A stretch of 64,000 nt of DNA, taken from positions 1 through 64,000 of the forward strand of contig JAJXUV010000009.1 in the NCBI GenBank assembly GCA_021782495.1, in the 5' to 3' direction. Shown in pieces: positions 57,600 to 64,000 of this stretch. A program made the position numbers and the translations under genes. The notes below the pieces were generated by a model that saw only the letters and a list, made by a program, of their open reading frames with translations, had not been told where the DNA came from and ran no database searches. Position 1 is the first letter of the stretch. The number at the start of each line of letters is the position of its first letter. Origin of the DNA: Pseudomonadota bacterium. Its GTDB lineage: Bacteria; Pseudomonadota; Gammaproteobacteria; UBA1113.

Positions 57600-57799
57600 T
57601 TTTTACCCTCTCAATTAATTGCTTGTTATATAGACTTCCGAAGAACAAATTTTACACTATTTTTTACAAAATTAAAACTATTTTTGTTTATTTTTTTGAA
57701 CTATTTTGATCGGAAAATGTTCATATTATTTCGATTTTTTCCTGCGTGCAATTCGCAATAATAAGGAGGGTATTTTATTGTATTTGCCTCAAAGCTCCC

Positions 57800-57833
57800 A
57801 ACCGAGCCGCGACCCTAGGGTCGGGCTCGGTTA
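57800..57833. repeat. Minimal family A hairpin
   Basis: AACCGAGCCGCGACCCTAGG continuing to GTCGGGCTCGGTT: only the outer 15 bp of each arm, joined directly. It lies 24 bp past the sucD stop and could act as a terminator-like hairpin. Confidence 0.7.
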
Positions 57834-57856
57834 AGAACAATCGATGACAAGAAAAA

Positions 57857-58741
57857 TCAAAGCACTGCCCAGCCTGTGACTTCAGCCACAGCGCGGCCAA
57901 TGTGTGCCGGTGAACGCGTGGTGTGAACACCCGCTGCTTCTAAGGCAGCAAATTTTTCTTTAGCCGTTCCCTTACCACCGGCAATGATGGCGCCTGCATG
58001 TCCCATTCGTTTGCCTGGAGGGGCTGTAACGCCTGCAATATAAGACACCACCGGTTTAGTGACATGCGATTGGATGTAAGCAGCGGCTTCTTCTTCTGCA
58101 CTGCCGCCAATTTCACCCACCATGATGATCGCTTCGGTTTGGGGATCTTGTTGGAATAAAGCCAACACATCGACAAACGTCGTTCCGGGGATCGGATCGC
58201 CGCCTATTCCCACACACGTACTTTGACCAAAACCCAAAGCCGTCGTTTGATGAACCGCTTCATAAGTTAAAGTACCAGAGCGAGAAACAATCCCGACACG
58301 TCCTTTTTTGTGAATGTGGCCTGGCATAATCCCAATTTTACATTCACCAGGTGTGATCACGCCCGGACAATTTGGGCCTATTAAACGGACACCCGATTTG
58401 GTATCTAAATAAGCACGAACCGCCAACATATCGAGCGTTGGAATACCCTCGGTAATACAAACAATTAATTCAATGCCCGCATCGATGGCTTCAACAATGG
58501 AATCTTTGCAATACGGCGCTGGAACATAAATCACACTGGCTGTTGCACCCGTTTCTCGGACAGCGTCTTTCACCGTATCAAATACCGGTTTGTCCAAATG
58601 CAATTGCCCGCCTTTGCCAGGAGTAACACCACCCACCAACTGCGTACCATAATCCAGCGCTTGTTGTGAATGCAAAGTGCCTTGATTGCCGGTAAATCCT
58701 TGGCAAATGACTTTGGTATCTTTGTTAACTAATATACTCAT
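57857..58741 (-). CDS. sucD: Succinyl-CoA ligase alpha subunit
   Basis: 294 residues. Couples succinyl-CoA to succinate conversion with nucleotide triphosphate formation. N-terminal CoA-binding [13 protein letters not shown], the ligase signature [31 protein letters not shown], and the phosphorylated H248 in [16 protein letters not shown]. It starts 4 nt after sucC, with an AAGGGG site that spans the sucC stop. Confidence 0.97.
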   Translation of the reverse strand: MSILVNKDTKVICQGFTGNQGTLHSQQALDYGTQLVGGVTPGKGGQLHLDKPVFDTVKDAVRETGATASVIYVPAPYCKDSIVEAIDAGIELIVCITEGIPTLDMLAVRAYLDTKSGVRLIGPNCPGVITPGECKIGIMPGHIHKKGRVGIVSRSGTLTYEAVHQTTALGFGQSTCVGIGGDPIPGTTFVDVLALFQQDPQTEAIIMVGEIGGSAEEEAAAYIQSHVTKPVVSYIAGVTAPPGKRMGHAGAIIAGGKGTAKEKFAALEAAGVHTTRSPAHIGRAVAEVTGWAVL

Positions 58742-58745
58742 TTTT

Positions 58746-59909
58746 TTACCCCTTCACTGCTTCTACAATACGTTTTGCACCATCTTCAAAACCACTGGCT
58801 GCAATCACATTCAAACCACTTTTTTCTAAAATTTCTGAAGCCAATTGGGCATTGTTTCCTTCTAAACGAACCACTACCGGCAAGTTGGTTTTCACTTCAT
58901 TAACGGCGCTGATAATACCGTGGGCTATCATGTCGCAACGCACAATACCGCCAAAAATATTAATAAAAATACCTTTGACTTTGGGATCGGATAAAATAAT
59001 TTTAAAGGCTTCCGTGACACGTTCTTTGGTAGCACCACCGCCAACGTCTAAGAAATTGGCTGGTTGTCCGCCATGCAGTTTGATCAAATCCATCGTCGCC
59101 ATTGCCAACCCTGCACCATTGACCATACAACCAATGTCGCCATCCAAAGCGATGTAATTTAATTCCCAAGCATTGGCTCTGTTTTCACGTTCGTCTTCTT
59201 GAGTCGTATCGCGTTGTTCACGCAATTTTGGATGACGGTACAAAGCATTGGCATCTAAATTGATTTTGCCATCTAAGCAAACCAAAGAACCATCGGCTTT
59301 GATCACCAAAGGATTGATTTCCAACAAGCTCAAATCATAATCCACAAACAATTGCGCTAAGCTCAACAAAATATGCGTAAATTCTTTCAATTGCGCTGCA
59401 TTTAAGCCCAATTTAAAACCCAAATCACGCGCTTGAAAAGGCAATAAGCCCACAATGGGATTGACCACGGTGGTGAGAATCTTTTCAGGGTGCTTGTGTG
59501 CCACTTCTTCGATTTCCACACCGCCTTCGGTCGAAGCCATAAACACAATGCGTTTTAAAGCCCGATCGACCACGGCACCCAAATACAATTCTTTGGCAAT
59601 GGCAGAAGGTTCTTCTATCAAGATTTGATTGACGGGCTGACCGTGCGCATCGGTTTGATAAGTCACCAAACGCGTGCCCAATAAAGCTTGGACCGCAGCT
59701 TTGGCATCGTCTTTACTGGAAACGATTTTAACGCCGCCCGCTTTACCGCGACCACCAGCATGCACTTGGGCTTTCACCACCCAACGCTCGCCGCCTAAAT
59801 TGGCTAAAACTGCCGCGACTTCATCGACACTGGACACCACTTCGCCATGCGGTACAGGGATATTGTATTGCCTAAATAAGGCTTTTGCTTGATATTCGTG
59901 TAAATTCAT
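58746..59909 (-). CDS. sucC: Succinyl-CoA ligase beta subunit
   Basis: 387 residues. The ATP-grasp N-terminal half has [36 protein letters not shown] and [18 protein letters not shown]. The C-terminal half has [32 protein letters not shown] and [12 protein letters not shown]. It pairs with SucD. It is separated from sucB by a 166-bp family A element, which is unusual for sucABCD. Confidence 0.97.
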   Translation of the reverse strand: MNLHEYQAKALFRQYNIPVPHGEVVSSVDEVAAVLANLGGERWVVKAQVHAGGRGKAGGVKIVSSKDDAKAAVQALLGTRLVTYQTDAHGQPVNQILIEEPSAIAKELYLGAVVDRALKRIVFMASTEGGVEIEEVAHKHPEKILTTVVNPIVGLLPFQARDLGFKLGLNAAQLKEFTHILLSLAQLFVDYDLSLLEINPLVIKADGSLVCLDGKINLDANALYRHPKLREQRDTTQEDERENRANAWELNYIALDGDIGCMVNGAGLAMATMDLIKLHGGQPANFLDVGGGATKERVTEAFKIILSDPKVKGIFINIFGGIVRCDMIAHGIISAVNEVKTNLPVVVRLEGNNAQLASEILEKSGLNVIAASGFEDGAKRIVEAVKG

Positions 59910-59950
59910 CTCACTTAATTCCTACTAAATATAATATTTTTACTCATATT

Positions 59951-60116
59951 ACCGAGCCGCGACCGTCAGGGAGCGGTGGTTCAGAGTAAGAAACTACCAC
60001 TACGAGAAACGGCCATTTCAAATCACGGACCTTTGATCCTTCGTTTAAAATTGACGTTTTCTCATAACCATGGTTCCTTACTTCGAACCTCCGCTCCCTG
60101 ACGGTCGCGGCTCGGT
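59951..60116. repeat. Palindromic repeat element, family A, between sucB and sucC
   Basis: 166 bp. ACCGAGCCGCGACCGTCAGG at the left and CCTGACGGTCGCGGCTCGGT at the right are exact inverses, extended by GAGCGGTGGTTC. The centre differs from that of the full-length copies. It fills the 59910-60138 gap. Confidence 0.92.
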
Positions 60117-60138
60117 AGAAGAGAGCAATTCAATCTCT

Positions 60139-61299
60139 TCACAACGCTAACAACATCCGTGCGGGATCTTCCAAAAACTGTTTAACCGCAACCAAAAAGC
60201 CAACCGACTCACGACCATCAATGATACGGTGATCGTAAGACAAAGCCACATACATCATCGGACGTATCACCACTTGGCCATTCTCAGCGACAGGCCTGTC
60301 TTCTATTTTATGCATGCCCAAAATACCACTTTGGGGTGGGTTGATGATCGGCGTTGCCATCAAAGAACCAAAAACACCACCATTGGTAATGGTAAAAGTG
60401 CCGCCTGTCATTTCTTCTACAGTCAATTTGCCTTCACGGGCTTTGGCAGCACTGGAAGCAATGCTTTTTTCAATGTCGGCCAAACTCAAAGTTTCGGCAT
60501 TGCGAATGATCGGCACCACCAAACCACGCGGCGTCGACACAGCAATTCCCACATCGTAATAACCGTGATAAATAATATCTTGACCATCGATAGAGGCATT
60601 CACATCTGGAAATTTTTTCAAGGCTTCGACGACTGCTTTAGTAAAAAAAGACATAAAACCTAATTTCACGCCGTGCGTTTTTTCAAATTGTTCTTTATAA
60701 CGATTGCGCAAATCCATCACCGGTTGCATGTTGATTTCATTGAAGGTCGTCAGCATCGCGGCATTGTGTTGGGCTTCCACCAACCGCTCTGCAATTTTAG
60801 CGCGCAAACGCGTCATCGGCACACGTTCTTCTGTCCGCAATCCAGAAGCCATTGGAGCGGCCGGCGCTTTAGTCAAATCTTCTTTGACAATACGACCATC
60901 TTTGCCGCTGCCTTGAATACCTTGCACATTGATATCCCCTTCTGCCACTGCACGACGCACGGCGGGACTTAAATGCAAATCGGGATTGTTTTTCGCAGAA
61001 GCAACTTTAGTTTCGCTCGAAGCTTTGGCTGGAGATTGAGGCGCTGTCGCTGCCGACACTGCCCCCGCATTGATTTTACCTAATAACGCATTGGACAAAA
61101 CCGTCGCGCCTTCTGCTACCACAATTTCAGTTAAGACACCATTTTCTGGCGCAGGCACTTCCAAAACCACTTTATCGGTTTCCAAATCCACCAAGGTTTC
61201 ATCGCGCTGCACAGGGTCGCCTGCTTTTTTGTGCCATTTGATGATGGTGGCATCCGCCACCGATTCAGGCAAGACTGGCACTCTGATTTCAATAGACAT
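60139..61299 (-). CDS. sucB: 2-oxoglutarate dehydrogenase E2, dihydrolipoamide succinyltransferase
   Basis: 386 residues from ATG 61299 (GAGG 8 nt upstream; an ATG two codons earlier is too close to it). One lipoyl domain with K43 in [11 protein letters not shown]. Subunit-binding domain near 105-140 ([26 protein letters not shown]). The catalytic domain ends [13 protein letters not shown]. Succinyl-type specificity is supported by [20 protein letters not shown] and the operon. It follows sucA with a 14-nt gap. Confidence 0.97.
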   Translation of the reverse strand: MSIEIRVPVLPESVADATIIKWHKKAGDPVQRDETLVDLETDKVVLEVPAPENGVLTEIVVAEGATVLSNALLGKINAGAVSAATAPQSPAKASSETKVASAKNNPDLHLSPAVRRAVAEGDINVQGIQGSGKDGRIVKEDLTKAPAAPMASGLRTEERVPMTRLRAKIAERLVEAQHNAAMLTTFNEINMQPVMDLRNRYKEQFEKTHGVKLGFMSFFTKAVVEALKKFPDVNASIDGQDIIYHGYYDVGIAVSTPRGLVVPIIRNAETLSLADIEKSIASSAAKAREGKLTVEEMTGGTFTITNGGVFGSLMATPIINPPQSGILGMHKIEDRPVAENGQVVIRPMMYVALSYDHRIIDGRESVGFLVAVKQFLEDPARMLLAL

Positions 61300-61313
61300 A
61301 CTCATTTCCTCTC

Positions 61314-64000
61314 TTATTTTTTAATATTCAAAGCTTCGGCGACCAATTGCTGCTGCTCTGCCGCGTGTTTGGCCGCATACCCCGCCGCCGGCGAAGCCGA
61401 AGCAGGTCTTCCGACGTATTCCAAAGTTTGATCGCGCGTTAAGGCTCGACGCATATGATGCTGCGATGAATACCAAGCGCCTTGATTGTGCGGCTCTTCT
61501 TGACACCACACAATATTCTTGACTTGACTGTAAGCCGCCAAAACTTTTTTCAATTCGGCTTCGGGGAAGGGATACAATTGTTCGACGCGAATAATGGCAA
61601 TGTCCTTGATGCCTTCATCACGACGTTTTTGCAAGAGATCGTAATAGACTTTGCCCGCACACAAAATAATGCGTTTTATTTTCTTAGGTGCCAAATCGTC
61701 TATTTCGCCTATCACGGGTTGGAAAGTGCCTTTCAATAAATCATCCCAAGTAGACACAGCCAATTTGGAACGCAATAAACTTTTGGGGGTCATCACAATC
61801 AAAGGTTTTCGATAAGGTCTTAGCATTTGTCGACGAATCATGTGAAAAACTTGAGCAGGTGTGGAAGGGACACACACTTGAATATTGTGTTGCGCGCACA
61901 ATTGTAAAAATCGTTCCAAACGCGCCGAAGTATGTTCTGGCCCCATGCCTTCATAACCATGCGGTAAAAATAAAGCCAAACTCGACAAACGCGACCATTT
62001 TTGCTCTGCAGCACTAATGAATTGATCGATGACCACTTGTGCCCCATTCACAAAATCCCCGAATTGCGCCTCCCAAATCACCAAAGTTTTGGGTTCTGTG
62101 CTGGCATAACCGTATTCAAAAGCCATCACCGCTTCTTCAGACAAAACTGAATCGATCACTTCAATTTGCCCTGGACGTTGCGTGCATTGACTCAAAGGCA
62201 AATATTCTTGGCCAGTTTTGTAATCGTGTAAGACGGCGTGGCGATGCGCAAAAGTACCGCGCCCACAATCTTGACCTGAGATACGAACGCCAAAGCCTGC
62301 TTCTAACAAAGAAGCATAAGCCAAATTTTCTGCGAATCCCCACATAAAAGGTTCTTTGCCTTCCAGCATTTGTTCACGCGCTTGCATTTCACGCGCGACC
62401 TGCGGCTGCAAGGAAAATCCAGAAGGCAGCGCCAATAATTTTTGGGCCAAAGCCTGTAGTTTTTTGGGATCTATTTTGGCTTCATAAGCCACATCCCATT
62501 CTTTGTCTAAATAGGGTGTCCAATCGCATTCTGCCATATAGGCAGGGTTTTCATCGACCACAGAAACCGTCGCTTTGCCAGCATCTAACAAAACTCGATA
62601 ATCATCAATCCACTGGGCCTTTTCTTCAGCACTAATGACTTGTTGTTGTTCCAAAGTATCGCCGTATAAACTCAAGACTGTAGGCCGAGAACGAATCACT
62701 TGATACATCACCGGTTGTGTGATCGCCGGCTCATCGGCTTCATTGTGTCCTAACCGACGATAAGAAACCAAATCAATGACCACATCGCGATGAAATTGCA
62801 TTCTAAAGGCAAAAGCCAATTGCGCGGCTTTCACCACGGCTTCCGGATCGTCGCCATTCACGTGAATGATGGGTGCCTCGATCATTTTGGCCGCATCGGT
62901 ACAATAACGAGAAGAACGGGCATCCTGTGGGTCGCTGGTCGTAAAACCCACTTGATTGTTTAAAACAATATGGATTGTTCCACCCGTATTAAAACCACGC
63001 GTCTGCGACAAAGTGAAGGTTTCCATCACCACACCCTGACCAATAAAGGCCGCATCACCATGCACCACGACGGGAAGCACTTCCTCGCGCTGAGTATCCT
63101 TGATTCTATCTTGACGCGCACGCACGGAACCTTCAACTACCGGCGAAATGATTTCCAAATGCGAAGGATTAAACGCCAAAGCCAAATGCATTAAACCCTT
63201 GGGCGTTTCTACATTGGTTGAATAGCCCAAATGGTATTTCACATCTCCAGAGCGACCATTTTGCAAATGAATGCCAGCAAATTCATCGAATAACTTTTGA
63301 GTCGGTTTGCCGAGAATATTCACCAAGACATTCAAACGCCCTCGGTGCGCCATACCGATGACGAAACTTTTAAGGCCTCGATCGCTCGCTTTATGGACCA
63401 GGGTATCCATCAAGGGAATAAAACTATCGCTGCCTTCTAAGGAAAAACGTTTTTGCCCCACAAATTTATTGCCCAGATATTTTTCTAAGCCTTCTGCTGC
63501 AACCAATTTTTTGAAAATGTGTTTTCGCTCATCTGCAGACAAGACTTGCGTTGGCATTTTGTCTTCAAATTGCGTTTTCAGCCAAGAAAGCACCGCGGGA
63601 TCGCTGATGTGCATGTATTCTAAGGCCATATGACCGCAATAAATGGTTTTTAAATATTGTCCAATGGCTTGCACGGGCGCACTGTCACCTAAATGATGAA
63701 CGCCAAAATCTTGGGGATTCACTTGCATGCTAAGATCGGCCGCCGATAAGCCATAATTTTTAGGATCCAAAGAAGCGTGAGCGACGGGAACCGCCAAACC
63801 CAAAGGATCTAAATTTGCAATCGTGTGGCCATAACGTCGATAAGCATCCAGCCACAAACCCATTTTATAATACACGGAAGAGGCGCCTGCACTGGTCACG
63901 ACCCCTTGAATAGGCGCTTTGGCCAAAGCTAAAAAATGTTCTCGCACTTGCAATGGAGACACTTCAGATCCATTGACTTTAGGTAAACTTTCAAAATATT
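61314..64000 (-). CDS. sucA: 2-oxoglutarate dehydrogenase E1, 5' end cut by the window
   Basis: About 895 codons are visible; the frame runs off the right edge upstream of [12 protein letters not shown], so roughly the first 30-40 residues are missing. A ThDP enzyme that decarboxylates 2-oxoglutarate. [33 protein letters not shown] and [20 protein letters not shown] are conserved. C-terminal [19 protein letters not shown] and [13 protein letters not shown] are also typical. Probably first or among the first genes of a sucABCD unit (sdh genes often lie upstream). Confidence 0.97.
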   Translation of the reverse strand, partial: YFESLPKVNGSEVSPLQVREHFLALAKAPIQGVVTSAGASSVYYKMGLWLDAYRRYGHTIANLDPLGLAVPVAHASLDPKNYGLSAADLSMQVNPQDFGVHHLGDSAPVQAIGQYLKTIYCGHMALEYMHISDPAVLSWLKTQFEDKMPTQVLSADERKHIFKKLVAAEGLEKYLGNKFVGQKRFSLEGSDSFIPLMDTLVHKASDRGLKSFVIGMAHRGRLNVLVNILGKPTQKLFDEFAGIHLQNGRSGDVKYHLGYSTNVETPKGLMHLALAFNPSHLEIISPVVEGSVRARQDRIKDTQREEVLPVVVHGDAAFIGQGVVMETFTLSQTRGFNTGGTIHIVLNNQVGFTTSDPQDARSSRYCTDAAKMIEAPIIHVNGDDPEAVVKAAQLAFAFRMQFHRDVVIDLVSYRRLGHNEADEPAITQPVMYQVIRSRPTVLSLYGDTLEQQQVISAEEKAQWIDDYRVLLDAGKATVSVVDENPAYMAECDWTPYLDKEWDVAYEAKIDPKKLQALAQKLLALPSGFSLQPQVAREMQAREQMLEGKEPFMWGFAENLAYASLLEAGFGVRISGQDCGRGTFAHRHAVLHDYKTGQEYLPLSQCTQRPGQIEVIDSVLSEEAVMAFEYGYASTEPKTLVIWEAQFGDFVNGAQVVIDQFISAAEQKWSRLSSLALFLPHGYEGMGPEHTSARLERFLQLCAQHNIQVCVPSTPAQVFHMIRRQMLRPYRKPLIVMTPKSLLRSKLAVSTWDDLLKGTFQPVIGEIDDLAPKKIKRIILCAGKVYYDLLQKRRDEGIKDIAIIRVEQLYPFPEAELKKVLAAYSQVKNIVWCQEEPHNQGAWYSSQHHMRRALTRDQTLEYVGRPASASPAAGYAAKHAAEQQQLVAEALNIKK

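Overview
The window looks like a chromosomal segment of a host-associated gammaproteobacterium with roughly 40% GC. The housekeeping genes (pyruvate dehydrogenase, sucABCD, SUF iron-sulfur assembly, a full cytochrome c maturation operon, ampD/ampE, rdgC, ligA, dusA) are gammaproteobacterial in type and order. They are interleaved with large unrecognised proteins that carry J-domains, ankyrin-like repeats, TPRs, expanded coiled-coil heptads and Ser/Pro-rich tails, plus a histone H1-like protein. That mixture is typical of Legionellales (Coxiella, Legionella, Berkiella or Aquicella-like bacteria). The placement is inferred from protein character; no rRNA or tRNA gene is visible in the window.

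Layout. 1-873: 5' part of an autotransporter-like surface protein. 1084-9398 (all minus): dusA, lpdA, aceF, aceE, ampE, ampD. 9431-19073 (minus): three very large candidate effectors, two with J-domains and two with 21-bp heptad repeats. 19136-19445: decayed nuclease gene. 19547-20758: cation/proton antiporter. 21543-24491 (plus): a 982-residue candidate effector lying between two inverted ~110-120 bp repeat copies. 24832-31366 (plus): Rrf2 regulator, sufBCDS, sufU, sufT and a Rieske protein. 31391-40923: ada, a TPR/ATP-grasp-like protein, YbaK-like deacylase, ligA, histone H1-like gene, small-molecule kinase, alpha/beta hydrolase, rdgC. 41032-47847 (plus): ccmABCDEFGHI followed by an overlapping type IV pilin gene. 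47950-48540: a non-coding control region with a strong CsrB/RsmZ-like sRNA, an 11-bp palindrome upstream of it and three DnaA boxes. 48549-51742: GspE/PilB-family ATPase and photolyase. 51972-57599 (minus): two paralogous ankyrin-like effector candidates. 57857-64000 (minus): sucD, sucC, sucB and partial sucA.

A theme across the window is a set of at least four families of small palindromic repeats. Most lie between genes, but copies of two families are inserted exactly in frame within ccmF (38 codons) and ccmH (23 codons). A half copy of a third sits at the dusA 5' end, and a copy of a fourth supplies the stop codon of the 799-residue effector candidate. This resembles the protein-inserted palindromic elements known from Rickettsia, but here it affects cytochrome c maturation genes of a gammaproteobacterium.

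How the genes work together: aceEF-lpdA feeds acetyl-CoA to the TCA cycle, whose 2-oxoglutarate to succinate steps are encoded by sucABCD (LpdA is probably shared as E3). SUF supplies Fe-S clusters, and ccm matures c-type cytochromes for respiration. The CsrB-like RNA would titrate a CsrA protein, the usual switch between replicative and transmissive phases in Legionellales, and so may connect to the effector-like genes. That last link is inference.
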